Source: CAXWPM01 sp965206125
Lineage (GTDB): Bacteria > Acidobacteriota > Terriglobia > 20CM-2-55-15
Assembly (NCBI GenBank): GCA_965206125.1
Contig: CBDBIN010000046.1
Span: 682,001-746,000, forward strand
DNA: 64,000 nucleotides
Direction of reading: 5' to 3'
The notes below the pieces were generated by a model. The model saw only the letters and a program-made list of their open reading frames with translations. It was not told the DNA's origin and ran no database searches. A program made the position numbers and the translations under genes. Below, piece by piece: positions 52,217 to 61,112 of the stretch; positions within the stretch are counted from its first letter, which is position 1; the number at the start of each line of letters is the position of its first letter.

Positions 52217-53464
52217 ATGCGCCAAACCTACTTCCAGAAAGGGTTTGGGCTGCGCTCAGAAGTCCGACCCCAGGTTCAGGAAGCCTACCGCAGCCGCATA
52301 GTCGACCTCATACGCGCCCGAGGGTTTCAGCTGTCGATTGGGGACCTGACGTTTCGGCTCGCCGAGGAGTTTGGCTTCTGCTACGGTGTCGAGCGCGCGG
52401 TCGAATACGCTTACGAGACAGTCTCAAAGTTTCCCGACCGCCGGATTTTTCTGATCGGTGAGATCATCCACAATCCGCGGGTGAACTCCGGGCTCGCCGA
52501 ACAGGGTATCCGGTTCCTGCCCGACGGTCCCGGCAAGTATGACGGGATCACCCCAGAGGACGTCGTCGTCGTGCCGGCCTTCGGCGTGCCGGTCGAGGAC
52601 CTCGAAGCGCTGACCCGAATCGGTTGCATCGTGGTCGATACGACTTGCGGTTCGGTCCTCAACGTGTGGAAGAACATCGAGCAGTATTCTACGGGCGGCA
52701 TTACCTCGATCATTCACGGCAAGTGGGAGCACGAAGAAACCCGAGCCACGTTTTCGAGGACCACCCTTCAGTCCGGATCTCACTTTCTCGTGGTTCGAGA
52801 CAAGGCGGAGGCGGCTTACGTCTGCGGATTCATCACCAGTGGGGGTGACCGTAGCGAGTTTCTGGAACGTTTCGAAAACGCGATGTCGTCCGGGTTCGAT
52901 CCTGGCCTTCATCTTGATCGCGTCGGGCTGGCGAATCAGACGACAATGCTGAGTTCGGAATCGCTGGAGATCGCCGAGATGTTCCGCCAGGCTCTTCTCG
53001 CCCGCCATGGACAGAAGCAGCTCGAAGACGGCTTCGTAGCATTCGACACGATTTGCAGTGCAACCGAGGACCGGCAGCGTGCGATCCAAGCTATGGAGTC
53101 CAAGGGCCTCGACGCGATGATCGTCATCGGCGGGTACAACAGTTCGAACACCGTCAACCTTGCGAAGATTGCGGCGTCATTCACCCGCGTCTTTCACATA
53201 GAAGACGCTTCGTCGATTGTCGGTCTCGGGGAGATACACCACAAGCTTCCAGGGAGTCGGGAACAAGTCGTGACCCGCGGCTGGTTGGAATCGGGCCCGC
53301 GGACGATCGGGCTGACGGCCGGAGCCTCGACCCCGAACAGCCAGATCGGAGAGGCGGTTGAACGGATCGTCTCTTTCCGCGATACTATAGGGTCCCAATT
53401 GCTGAGAGACTTGGTTAATGGCAGTCAAACGCAAGAAAACGAATCCCACGACGATCATCCCTGA
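52217..53464 (+). CDS. ispH: 4-hydroxy-3-methylbut-2-enyl diphosphate reductase, long type
   Basis: A 415-residue iron-sulfur enzyme for the last step of the MEP isoprenoid pathway. The three cluster cysteines are Cys55 (EFGFCYGVERAVEYAY), one in VDTTCGSVLNVWK and one in DTICSATEDRQRA. The N-terminal extension with KGFG and the length mark the cyanobacterial/plant form and not the roughly 315-residue enterobacterial form. The last 47 nt overlap the ferredoxin gene in another frame. IspH needs a reduced ferredoxin or flavodoxin, so this overlap suggests a dedicated donor. Confidence 0.95.
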   Translation: MRQTYFQKGFGLRSEVRPQVQEAYRSRIVDLIRARGFQLSIGDLTFRLAEEFGFCYGVERAVEYAYETVSKFPDRRIFLIGEIIHNPRVNSGLAEQGIRFLPDGPGKYDGITPEDVVVVPAFGVPVEDLEALTRIGCIVVDTTCGSVLNVWKNIEQYSTGGITSIIHGKWEHEETRATFSRTTLQSGSHFLVVRDKAEAAYVCGFITSGGDRSEFLERFENAMSSGFDPGLHLDRVGLANQTTMLSSESLEIAEMFRQALLARHGQKQLEDGFVAFDTICSATEDRQRAIQAMESKGLDAMIVIGGYNSSNTVNLAKIAASFTRVFHIEDASSIVGLGEIHHKLPGSREQVVTRGWLESGPRTIGLTAGASTPNSQIGEAVERIVSFRDTIGSQLLRDLVNGSQTQENESHDDHP

Positions 53465-53813
53465 AGCCCCGGCGAAGATCACCCGTAAGAAAAAGAAGCC
53501 GAAGATCCTCGCCGTCGTGAATCCCGACAATTGCACGGGTTGCGAGGCTTGCGTGCCGTTCTGCCCGGTCGACTGCATCGAGACCGTTCCGCGGGACAAA
53601 TCCGACAACGTGGGTATTATTATCGATCCGGTGCAGGTCCGATTCGATGAATGCATCGGCTGCAAGATCTGTGTGAACGTTTGCGAACGCATGGCATGGG
53701 ACGCGATCGCCATGTATCCCACTGCGGACGTCGAAACCTACTTCGGGATCGAACTCCACGACAAGTACGATGACGCCGTCGCCGCCTACGAAGGCGCCGC
53801 GGCAGGCGAGTGA
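53418..53813 (+). CDS. Two-cluster [4Fe-4S] ferredoxin
   Basis: A 131-residue ferredoxin with a Lys-rich N-terminus. Cluster I is Cys39, 42, 45 and 49 (CTGCEACVPFCPVDC, with an extra Cys53); cluster II is Cys79, 82, 85 and 89 (CIGCKICVNVCE). The typical Pro after the last Cys is present in the first motif but replaced by Glu in the second. About 40 residues follow, ending YEGAAAGE. It is a soluble electron carrier. Its gene starts 47 nt inside ispH, so the two are cotranscribed. Confidence 0.92.
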   Translation: MAVKRKKTNPTTIIPEAPAKITRKKKKPKILAVVNPDNCTGCEACVPFCPVDCIETVPRDKSDNVGIIIDPVQVRFDECIGCKICVNVCERMAWDAIAMYPTADVETYFGIELHDKYDDAVAAYEGAAAGE

Positions 53814-53822
53814 TTTTCCGAG

Positions 53823-53939
53823 TTGGTGGCGGTTCGCTTTTGGCAGTTAGCTATTGGCTACTGCCTCTTGCCGCAACCTGTCAGTCTCTGCGTATCCTGC
53901 GTTGACGACTGACAACCACCAAAAGCCAACGGCCAACAC
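53823..53939. repeat. TTGGC/GCCAA hairpin repeat, copy 1
   Basis: The gap between convergent genes holds GTTGGTGGCGG...TTTTGGCAGTTAGC on one side and CAACCACCAAAAGCCAAC...GGCCAA on the other, forming an imperfect long stem. It shares TTGGCAGTTAGC (53840-53851) and CCAAAAGCCAAC (53919-53930) with the copy at 62144-62223. Confidence 0.65.
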
Positions 53940-54911
53940 CTACCTGCCTATCCGTTTCGCGATCGTCGTCATCACGACCTCTCCGTGGAAACGGCCGTTT
54001 TCGATGAAGATCTCGCGGTTTCTGCGGCCCGCAACGACCGATCCGGCAAGGAAAGCTCCAGGGACGTTTGTCTCGAAAGTGTCCGGGTCGTAGCGCGGCA
54101 GTAGTTCGTCCTTATCGTAGTCGATGCCGAGCTGATCGAGGAACTTTGGGCTGGGGTGGTAGCCGGTCAGCGCGAACACCTGCTGGGCCGGCAACTCGAT
54201 CGTTCGAGAGCCCTGGCGTGTGCGCACCCTGTCGGGAAGGATCTCTTCGATAGTCGTGTTGAAGTAGGCCCTTATTTCGTTCCGCTTGATGCGGTTCTCC
54301 ATGTCCGGGCGAACCCAGTATTTGACCGACTGACCTAGCTCGCTGCCCCGATGGACCAGCGTGACGCGTGCCCCGGACCGGAAAAGCTCCAGTGCCGCCT
54401 CCGCTGCGGAATTCTTACCTCCGACTACGACGACATCGCGCTCGAAGAACGGATGCGCTTCGGTGTAGTAGTGCGAGACGTGGGGCAGGCCTTCCCCGGC
54501 AATCCCCATCATGTTCGGGTTGTCGTAGTAGCCGGTCGCCAGCACTATGGTCTTGCTCCTGTATTCGTCCGCGATCGTCTTGACGTGAAAGAGATTCGTG
54601 TTCTTCGAGATCTGCACGACTTCTTCATACTGGTGAACGCTGAGGCCTGCCGCCTGCACCACTTTTCGGTAGTACTTCAGCGATTCGTTCCGGTTGGCCT
54701 TTTCTCGCTCACACACGAGTGGCATATTGCCGAGTTCCAGGCGCTCTGGTGTCGTGAAAAACACCATTTGTGTCGGGAAGTTAAAGATCGAATTCGTGAT
54801 GCAACCCTTCTCGAGGACGAGGTAGTCCAGCCCGAATCTCTTTGCTTCGATGGCCGCGGCAATGCCCGTGGGTCCTGCGCCGATCATCACAACATCCAGA
54901 AGTCTATCCAT
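53940..54911 (-). CDS. ypdA: YpdA-family FAD/NAD(P) disulfide reductase
   Basis: ATG 54911 gives 323 residues. FAD motif VVMIGAGPTGIAAAIEAKRF, NAD(P) motif VVVVGGKNSAAEAALELF and AFLAGSVVAG near the end fit thioredoxin-reductase-like proteins of the YpdA group. YpdA recycles bacillithiol disulfide in Firmicutes. No redox CxxC pair is present, as usual in YpdA. The start overlaps the end of dapF by 8 nt. The actual thiol substrate in this organism is inferred. Confidence 0.85.
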   Translation of the reverse strand: MDRLLDVVMIGAGPTGIAAAIEAKRFGLDYLVLEKGCITNSIFNFPTQMVFFTTPERLELGNMPLVCEREKANRNESLKYYRKVVQAAGLSVHQYEEVVQISKNTNLFHVKTIADEYRSKTIVLATGYYDNPNMMGIAGEGLPHVSHYYTEAHPFFERDVVVVGGKNSAAEAALELFRSGARVTLVHRGSELGQSVKYWVRPDMENRIKRNEIRAYFNTTIEEILPDRVRTRQGSRTIELPAQQVFALTGYHPSPKFLDQLGIDYDKDELLPRYDPDTFETNVPGAFLAGSVVAGRRNREIFIENGRFHGEVVMTTIAKRIGR

Positions 54912-55749
54912 CGGTTTCGCTTCCACCCTTTCCAAGATAGTGGCCCTCGGCCACAACGTGAGCTTCGGCCCTCAGCTCGAGCCGCCCGTCCTTCCGCCAT
55001 TCAACCCAGAGCGATCCGCCGTCGGTGCGCACATGGACCCTGCGTTCGGTGCGTCCGTTCAGGATCGCCGCGACCGTGGCGCCGCAGGAGCCCGTTCCGG
55101 ATGCGGGTGTGCGGCCGACGCCGCGTTCCCAGAACGCGACGGCAATCTCATCCCGGTCGTGAACCTGGACGAATTCCACGTTCGTCCGGTTTGGGAAGGC
55201 CGGGTGCCGTTCGAGCAGTGGGCCCAGTGTACCGACTTGCTCCGGTTCGATTCTATCCACGAACAGCGTGCAATGCGGATTGCCAGTCGCGCATGCCGTG
55301 ATATGGACGGTTTTTCCTTCGACTTCGAGCGGGAAATCCACGATCCGGTCGGTGCCGACGGGAGCCCGGAAGGGAACTGAGTCCGGCGACAGTGACGGTT
55401 CACCCATGTCCGCTTCGAAGAGGTTTCCGACTTTCCGCAGCGTATACGTCCCCGAAACGGTTCTGAGAACGATGTGTCCCCTCGTCTCTGGTCGATCGCC
55501 CATCAGGTGAGCGGCCGCGCAGCGCAGCCCGTTGCCCGAACACTCGGCCTCGCTGCCGTCCTTGTTGAAGATCCGCAGCCCGAACCCCTCCCCTTCTCGG
55601 TTCCACAGGATCAGGCCGTCCGCCCCGACGCCCTTCCGCCGATCGCAGATGGAACGAGCAAGCGCGGAGTGCTCCGCTCGGTCGGTCCTGTCGGCTTCGA
55701 CGAGAAGGAAGTCGTTGCCCAGAGCCTGTGTCTTTACGAAAGGGATCAC
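54904..55749 (-). CDS. dapF: Diaminopimelate epimerase
   Basis: A 281-residue enzyme converting LL- to meso-diaminopimelate for lysine and peptidoglycan. The two catalytic cysteines are in SEAECSGNGLRC and in SGTGSCGATVAA, and the N-terminus FVKTQALGNDFLLVE is typical. Length is normal. It is the middle member of a run PfkB kinase-dapF-ypdA, with 16 nt from the kinase and an overlap with ypdA. Confidence 0.95.
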   Translation of the reverse strand: MIPFVKTQALGNDFLLVEADRTDRAEHSALARSICDRRKGVGADGLILWNREGEGFGLRIFNKDGSEAECSGNGLRCAAAHLMGDRPETRGHIVLRTVSGTYTLRKVGNLFEADMGEPSLSPDSVPFRAPVGTDRIVDFPLEVEGKTVHITACATGNPHCTLFVDRIEPEQVGTLGPLLERHPAFPNRTNVEFVQVHDRDEIAVAFWERGVGRTPASGTGSCGATVAAILNGRTERRVHVRTDGGSLWVEWRKDGRLELRAEAHVVAEGHYLGKGGSETDG

Positions 55750-55765
55750 TCGTTTGCCCGGAGTA

Positions 55766-56680
55766 TCAGAGCTCTTCGAAGTGTGTCAGCCGCTTAAACT
55801 GGCTGAAGCGCCCGTCGATCTCCGTCTGCGTGAGGCGGCTAAGCCCGTTCAAGCTGAACTCTTCGACATCGAACGAGGCCATCACTGATCCATAGATGAT
55901 CGACCGGCGGATGACGCTGTCCTCGATCCTGTTTGCTCTCGCCAGATGACCCATGAAGCCGCCCGCGAACGAGTCCCCGGCACCGGTCGGATCGTAGACT
56001 TGCTCCAACGGAAATGCGGGCGCCGCGAAGATGGAGTCTTCGTTGAACGTGAGAACGCCGTACTCCCCGCGCTTGACGATGAGAACCCGAGGACCCATGG
56101 CGCGAATCTTAATCGCCGCCCGCACAAGGTTTGCCTCTCCGGCCAGCATTCGTACCTCACCGTCGTTGATGATCAGGATGTCGACCCGTTCAATCGTCCG
56201 CTTCAACGCGTCCATCTTGCCGTCGATCCAGAAATTCATCGTATCGCAGGCTACCAGCTTGGGATTGTCGATCTGGTCGAGTACCTTCATCTGCAGCTCC
56301 GGATCGATGTTGCCTAGGAAGACGTACTCGGACCCCCGGTAGGAGGCCGGAATGACGGGTTCGAAGGATTCGAAGACGTTCAACTGGGTGTCGAGCGTAC
56401 GGGCTTCGTTCAGGTCGTAGCTGTATTCACCCTTCCAGCGGAACGTGCTTCCCTCGGCGCGGACCAACCCGGATGTATCGATGTTGTGCCGCTCGAAAAT
56501 GCTTGAGTCCTCGTTGCTGAAATCGTTCCCGACGACGGCGACCACGCGCACTTTGGAAAAGAAACTGGCGGCTACCGAGAAATACGTGGCAGAGCCGCCG
56601 AGTACATCGTCGGCCTGGCCGAACGGTGTCTTGACAGAATCGAAGGCGACCGAGCCGACGACCAGGATAGAAGGCTTCAT
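55766..56680 (-). CDS. PfkB-family carbohydrate/nucleoside kinase
   Basis: A 304-residue ribokinase-fold protein. The N-terminal glycine motif GSATYFSVAASFFSKVRVVA and the C-terminal anion-hole/catalytic motif YDPTGAGDSFAGGFMGHLA (catalytic Asp) are intact. Substrate specificity (ribose, adenosine or other) is not readable, but the neighbouring mtnP hints at nucleoside salvage. A ribosome-binding CGGAGTC precedes ATG 56680. Confidence 0.88.
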   Translation of the reverse strand: MKPSILVVGSVAFDSVKTPFGQADDVLGGSATYFSVAASFFSKVRVVAVVGNDFSNEDSSIFERHNIDTSGLVRAEGSTFRWKGEYSYDLNEARTLDTQLNVFESFEPVIPASYRGSEYVFLGNIDPELQMKVLDQIDNPKLVACDTMNFWIDGKMDALKRTIERVDILIINDGEVRMLAGEANLVRAAIKIRAMGPRVLIVKRGEYGVLTFNEDSIFAAPAFPLEQVYDPTGAGDSFAGGFMGHLARANRIEDSVIRRSIIYGSVMASFDVEEFSLNGLSRLTQTEIDGRFSQFKRLTHFEEL

Positions 56681-56693
56681 GATGACTCCGATG

Positions 56694-56806
56694 GCCTTTG
56701 GCGTTTAGCCGTTGGCGTTTGGCTGTTGCTCAATTGATAACTCCTAATTGCTTCATTCCCACTAGCTAAGCTAGCTGCTAATCGCCAAACGCCAACAGCC
56801 AACCGC
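56694..56806. repeat. TTGGC/GCCAA hairpin repeat, copy 2
   Basis: Left arm around 56694-56730 (TTTGGCGTTTAGCCGTTGGC) and right arm around 56782-56806 (CGCCAAACGCCAACAGCCAA) form a long imperfect stem enclosing an A+T-rich core with CTAGCTAAGCTAGCT. It lies between the CPBP gene and the PfkB kinase gene. Confidence 0.65.
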
Positions 56807-56810
56807 GGAT

Positions 56811-57722
56811 TCAGTCCGTTCCCGTCCGGCAAACCTTACGGGAATGCTCGCTGAGCAGCGATTGGAGCGTAGGACTCACCCCGAGACGTCTGGTGAATCC
56901 GACGGCGACGATTGCAACAACCATCACAACCGTGCCGAGCGCGCCGCCTTCCGGCCCGTATGTGTCGCCGGTGATCCACGCGGCGCCGTCAAGTTCCGTG
57001 TGGAAGAACGAACGCATATCGATGCCCGATACCGGGTACCCCGATAGTGGCCCGATCGCGACGTTCCATCCAACATGAATTCCGTATGGGAACCAGAGTG
57101 AGCGCGTCCGCAGGTAGGCAAGCGAAAGCAGCACACCCGCCAGGATCGTATTGATCGTTCCCAGCCAAGTCGCGTTCGGGTTCAGGTGGTGCAGCAGGCC
57201 AAACAGGCCGGAAAGCACCAACATCGCCGGCCACTGCCCGATTGCGAGCATCAGGACCTGCAGTGGGTACCCGCGGAATATGAGTTCCTCGTTCGCGGCT
57301 GCCACGGAGAGAACCAGGATGATCAACAACGGGGCCCCCACTCCGAAGTCCGCAGCCTCGATGCGGAGATCCACGATCAGCGCACCCATGATAGTGAACA
57401 GGGCCAGCATGCCGCCGGCCAGGATCAAGCCTTTTGCCGTGTCCCGCAGCCATCCGTCGTGCAGGGTCGCACCGAAGACGGCAGCGGGAACATGGTCGAC
57501 GAAGCGGACCATGAATAGCAGGGACAGCACCGCGGGGAACAGCAGAATGAGGGCATTGAGGCCAAGCAGTGCTATCTCGTTGCCGAGAATCGCCGGATCG
57601 AAGCCGATCAGCGCGGAAAGGGCGAGGGTAGTCGCCGTCAACGAGATGGCGAATATCAAGATGTAGACGACAAACCGCCAGCCCGAGCGAAGGTCGTTGT
57701 TGGAGTTGAGAAGAACGGACAA
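56811..57722 (-). CDS. CPBP (CAAX-type) intramembrane metalloprotease
   Basis: A 303-residue protein with about eight membrane segments, starting at TTG 57722. The Abi/CPBP motifs are present: EELIFRGYPLQ (EExxxR), FGLLHHLNPNAT (His) and YGIHVGWN (HxxxN). Such enzymes are CAAX-like proteases or bacteriocin-immunity proteins; the substrate here is unknown. It lies 6 nt after mtnP on the same strand, so it is likely part of the run meaB-mce-mtnP-CPBP. Confidence 0.87.
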   Translation of the reverse strand: MSVLLNSNNDLRSGWRFVVYILIFAISLTATTLALSALIGFDPAILGNEIALLGLNALILLFPAVLSLLFMVRFVDHVPAAVFGATLHDGWLRDTAKGLILAGGMLALFTIMGALIVDLRIEAADFGVGAPLLIILVLSVAAANEELIFRGYPLQVLMLAIGQWPAMLVLSGLFGLLHHLNPNATWLGTINTILAGVLLSLAYLRTRSLWFPYGIHVGWNVAIGPLSGYPVSGIDMRSFFHTELDGAAWITGDTYGPEGGALGTVVMVVAIVAVGFTRRLGVSPTLQSLLSEHSRKVCRTGTD

Positions 57723-57728
57723 GCCGGC

Positions 57729-58595
57729 CTACGTGATGTACTTGTGGATCAGCAGCCCGAGACGTTCCTTCGTCTGGGCGGGAATCTTCGTCCGATCCGT
57801 GATCAGCGCGTGTGCGAGCGCATTGCCGCAGCCACACGTCCGCTCCGCCGGAAGCAGTCGGACCGCAGCGCGCAGGATTGTTTTCGCGTTCTCGCTGTTC
57901 TTCTGGAGGTTGGCGATGATCTCATTGACAGTGACGGCGTCGTGCCCGGGGTGCCAGCAGTCGTAATCGGTCACGAGGGCGATCGTCGTGTAGCAGATCT
58001 CCGCTTCCCTGGCGAGCTTGGCTTCCTGGAGGTTGGTCATGCCGATGACGTCCATCCCCCAGCTCCGGTACACCTCGGACTCGGCTCTTGTCGAGAACTG
58101 TGGTCCCTCCATGCAGAGATAGGTGCCGCCTTTGTGGACGGGGACTCCCGTTTCGTCGCCAGCAGCGACAACCGTGTTCGCCAGAGCGTCGCACACGGGG
58201 TCGGCCATGCTGACATGCGCGACGAGGCCGTCACCGAAGAAAGTGGAGACACGCATGCGTGTTCTGTCGAAGAACTGGTCCGGCAGTAGAAGGTCCAGCG
58301 GCCGGTGTTTCTCCTTGAGCGACCCGACGGCGCTCGCCGACAAAATTCGCTCGGTGCCGAGTTTCTTGAAGCCGTAGATGTTGGCCCGAAAATTCAGTTC
58401 CGACGGCGAAATCGTGTGCCCCCGTCCGTGCCTCGCCAGAAAGGCGACCCGCGTACCCTCTAACGTTCCCGTGATGTAGCTGTCAGATGGGTTACCGAAG
58501 GGTGTCTCCACCGCGAGTTCTTCAACATTTGCGAGGCCGTCCATCTCATACAGGCCGCTTCCGCCGATGATTCCCACTTTGATGTCATTCGCCAT
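57729..58595 (-). CDS. mtnP: S-methyl-5'-thioadenosine phosphorylase
   Basis: A 288-residue purine-nucleoside-phosphorylase-fold enzyme that cleaves methylthioadenosine to adenine and methylthioribose-1-phosphate. GIIGGSGLYEMDGL, FLARHGRGHTISPSELNFRA and CMEGPQFSTRAES with GMTNLQEAKLAREAEICY are diagnostic. Its start lies 11 nt inside the end of mce. Length is normal. Confidence 0.93.
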   Translation of the reverse strand: MANDIKVGIIGGSGLYEMDGLANVEELAVETPFGNPSDSYITGTLEGTRVAFLARHGRGHTISPSELNFRANIYGFKKLGTERILSASAVGSLKEKHRPLDLLLPDQFFDRTRMRVSTFFGDGLVAHVSMADPVCDALANTVVAAGDETGVPVHKGGTYLCMEGPQFSTRAESEVYRSWGMDVIGMTNLQEAKLAREAEICYTTIALVTDYDCWHPGHDAVTVNEIIANLQKNSENAKTILRAAVRLLPAERTCGCGNALAHALITDRTKIPAQTKERLGLLIHKYIT

Positions 58596-58983
58596 GTTCG
58601 ACCAACTCCATCAGAACGCCATTCGTGGAACCTGGGTGAATGAAGGCGACGCGCGTGTTGTGCGCGCCCCGTCTCGGGGTTTCATCGATCAGCCGTGCCC
58701 CGGCCGACTTGAACTTTTCGAGGGCCTTCTCGATGTCGTCGACGCGGATTGCGACATGGTGGATCCCCGGTCCCCTCTTGGAGAGAAACTTGTCGATGGG
58801 GGAGTTTGCCTCGACCGGTTCGAGGAGTTCGATCCGGCTCTCTCCGATCGGCAACATGGCGACGCGGACGCCCTGGTCGGCGACTTCGTCGAACCCGGAC
58901 ACTTCAAGACCCAGACAGTCCCGGTAGGTCTGGATCGCCTCATCGAGCGAACGTACGGCGATCCCGATGTGTTCGATGATCAT
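58585..58983 (-). CDS. mce: Methylmalonyl-CoA epimerase
   Basis: A 132-residue glyoxalase/VOC-fold enzyme interconverting (S)- and (R)-methylmalonyl-CoA. Metal ligands are in EHIGIAVRSLDEAI (His) and GIHHVAIRVDDIEKAL (His), and the Glu in NGVLMELVEH. Its start overlaps the meaB stop (ATGA). Together with MeaB it serves propionyl-CoA oxidation or the reverse pathway through B12-dependent mutase, which is not in this window. Confidence 0.93.
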   Translation of the reverse strand: MIIEHIGIAVRSLDEAIQTYRDCLGLEVSGFDEVADQGVRVAMLPIGESRIELLEPVEANSPIDKFLSKRGPGIHHVAIRVDDIEKALEKFKSAGARLIDETPRRGAHNTRVAFIHPGSTNGVLMELVEHGE

Positions 58984-59933
58984 GGGCTTCTCCCAAAGAC
59001 AACCCTTCGGACGACGTCTTCGACGACCGAGTAAGGGTCCGTTTCACGGCGTGAGATGGCATCGATGAGGCCATCGAGTTCGCTCGCCGAAAACGCCTTT
59101 TCGAGGGCGAGTGCGACGAGCCTTTCCCGAAGCAGGTGCACGAGTCGATCACGTGTTGCCTGCCGTTTGCGTTCCGTGTGCACAGGCAGTTTCTGCAAGT
59201 AGGCGTGGCAGTCCTCGATCGCGGTGAGCAGTTCTGGTATACCTTCACCTTCCGTCGCGACGACCCTTACGATGGGCGGCTCCCATTCTTTCGGCCCAGG
59301 CGCCAGGGCCAGCATCGCGCGAATCCCTCGCTCCATCTTGTCCACGCCGGGCTGGTCGCACTTGTTGATCACGAAGATGTCGCCGATCTCCATGATACCG
59401 GCCTTGAGCGCCTGAATATCGTCTCCCATCCCGGGCACAAGCACGACGATCGAAATATCGGCGAGCCTGACGATGTCGATTTCGTCCTGCCCAACCCCCA
59501 CGGTTTCGACGATCACGGGATCGCGTCCTGAAGCGTCCAGTACGGTGACGACATCCGTCGTGGTCACGGCCAGGCCACCCAATTGTCCGCGCGTTGCCAT
59601 ACTGCGGATGTAGACGCCAGGATCAAGGTCCAGGGCTCGCATCCGGATTCGGTCGCCCAGGATCGCGCCCCCCGTGTAGGGACTGCTCGGATCGACTGCC
59701 ACTACGCCGACTTCCCTGCCTGATGCGCGATAGCCGGCGGCGACGCGGTCGACGAGCGTGCTCTTGCCCGATCCCGGGCTGCCTGTCACGCCGACGACTC
59801 GGGCACGCCCGGCGCGGGGATAGAGCGCGCGCAGTATCTCGACACTGCCTGGGGAGCGATTCTCGACCTTCGTGATGATCCTGGCCAGTGCCCGGGTGTC
59901 ACCATCGAAGAGACGTTCTAGGAGGTCGTTCAT
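58980..59933 (-). CDS. meaB: Methylmalonyl-CoA mutase-associated GTPase MeaB
   Basis: A 317-residue G3E-type P-loop GTPase. Walker A GVTGSPGSGKSTLVDRV, VAVDPSSPYTGGAILGDRIR, VETVGVGQDEI and the base motif NKCDQPGVDKME are clear. MeaB guards B12 loading of methylmalonyl-CoA mutase. It is coupled to mce by a 4-nt overlap and sits 36 nt after the acyl-CoA dehydrogenase. Confidence 0.95.
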   Translation of the reverse strand: MNDLLERLFDGDTRALARIITKVENRSPGSVEILRALYPRAGRARVVGVTGSPGSGKSTLVDRVAAGYRASGREVGVVAVDPSSPYTGGAILGDRIRMRALDLDPGVYIRSMATRGQLGGLAVTTTDVVTVLDASGRDPVIVETVGVGQDEIDIVRLADISIVVLVPGMGDDIQALKAGIMEIGDIFVINKCDQPGVDKMERGIRAMLALAPGPKEWEPPIVRVVATEGEGIPELLTAIEDCHAYLQKLPVHTERKRQATRDRLVHLLRERLVALALEKAFSASELDGLIDAISRRETDPYSVVEDVVRRVVFGRSP

Positions 59934-59969
59934 CGGAAGTGTGCAGAGGGTCTTCCCTTGCGGTGCCCA

Positions 59970-61112
59970 CTATCTCCGGAGGAGTTCTCTTGCGATCACG
60001 ACCCGTTGAATTTCGCTGGTTCCTTCGCCAATCGTACAGAGCTTGACGTCCCTGTAGAACTTCTCTGCGGGATAATCCTTTATGTAGCCGTAACCGCCGT
60101 GGATCTGAACGCACTCATTGGCGACACGCACGGACACCTCGCCGGCGTAGAGCTTCGCCATCGACGACTCGAGAGTCGTCTTCATGCCCTGGTCCTTCAT
60201 CCAGGCCGCACGGTACATCAGGAGGCGGGCCGCGTCTATCTCGGTTGCCATGTCGGCAAGTTTGAACTGGATGGCCTGGAACGACGATATCGGCTTTCCG
60301 AACTGTTCGCGTTCCTTCGAATAGTCGAGCGCCGCCTCATAGGCGCCCTGGGCCATGCCCACCGCCAGAGCCGCAATCGAGATGCGGCCGCCGTCCAGGA
60401 CCCGCATCGAATCCCGAAACCCGTTGCCTTCCTCTCCGAGCAGGTTGGTTCCCGGCAGCCTGCAATCTTCAAAGATGACCGTCGAGGTGTCGCTTGCCCT
60501 CAGGCCCAGCTTGTTCTCCTTCTTCCCGGTGTGGAATCCGGGAGTACCCTTCTCGATGATGAAGGCGGAGATACCGTCGTGTCCCTTGTCCCGGTCCGTC
60601 ATGGCCATGGCAACGCAGATGTCGCCATAGGTGCCATGCGTCGTGAACGTTTTCTGGCCGTTCAGGATCCAATCGTCACCATCTCTTATTGCCATGGTAC
60701 GCGTGCCGCCCGCATCGCTGCCCGCCCCCGGTTCGGTCAGGCTCCATGCGCCCAACTTCTCGCCGCTGGCGAGAGGCCTGACGAACCTGTTGCGTTGTTC
60801 GTCCGTTCCCGCCATGAAGATGTGACCGGTGCAGAGCGAATTGTGTGCGGCCAGGGAGATGCCGATGGAGCCGTCCACACGCGAGAGCTCTTCGATGATC
60901 GTTGCGTACTCCTGGTAGCCGAGGCCTACCCCGCCGAATTCTGAGGGAATCAGGATTCCCAGGAAGCCGAGCTCGGCTAGCTTGTCGAGGATGTCTCGGG
61001 GGAAGATTTGCTCTTCATCCCATTCCATCACATGGGGGCGGATTTCCTTTTCCGCAAACTCGCGGATGGTGCGGCGAATCGCCTCGAGTTCATCCGAGTG
61101 ATTGAATTCCAT
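59970..61112 (-). CDS. Acyl-CoA dehydrogenase
   Basis: A 380-residue FAD enzyme with ribosome-binding site GGAGG. WSLTEPGAGSDAGGTRTMAI and the C-terminal GGYGYIKDYPAEKFYRD plus GEGTSEIQRVVIARELL are typical of short/medium-chain acyl-CoA dehydrogenases. The residue usually acting as base (Glu before the Tyr-Pro in many enzymes) is Asp here, as in a common bacterial subgroup. It is the first gene of a probable operon with meaB, mce, mtnP and downstream genes. Confidence 0.94.
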   Translation of the reverse strand: MEFNHSDELEAIRRTIREFAEKEIRPHVMEWDEEQIFPRDILDKLAELGFLGILIPSEFGGVGLGYQEYATIIEELSRVDGSIGISLAAHNSLCTGHIFMAGTDEQRNRFVRPLASGEKLGAWSLTEPGAGSDAGGTRTMAIRDGDDWILNGQKTFTTHGTYGDICVAMAMTDRDKGHDGISAFIIEKGTPGFHTGKKENKLGLRASDTSTVIFEDCRLPGTNLLGEEGNGFRDSMRVLDGGRISIAALAVGMAQGAYEAALDYSKEREQFGKPISSFQAIQFKLADMATEIDAARLLMYRAAWMKDQGMKTTLESSMAKLYAGEVSVRVANECVQIHGGYGYIKDYPAEKFYRDVKLCTIGEGTSEIQRVVIARELLRR

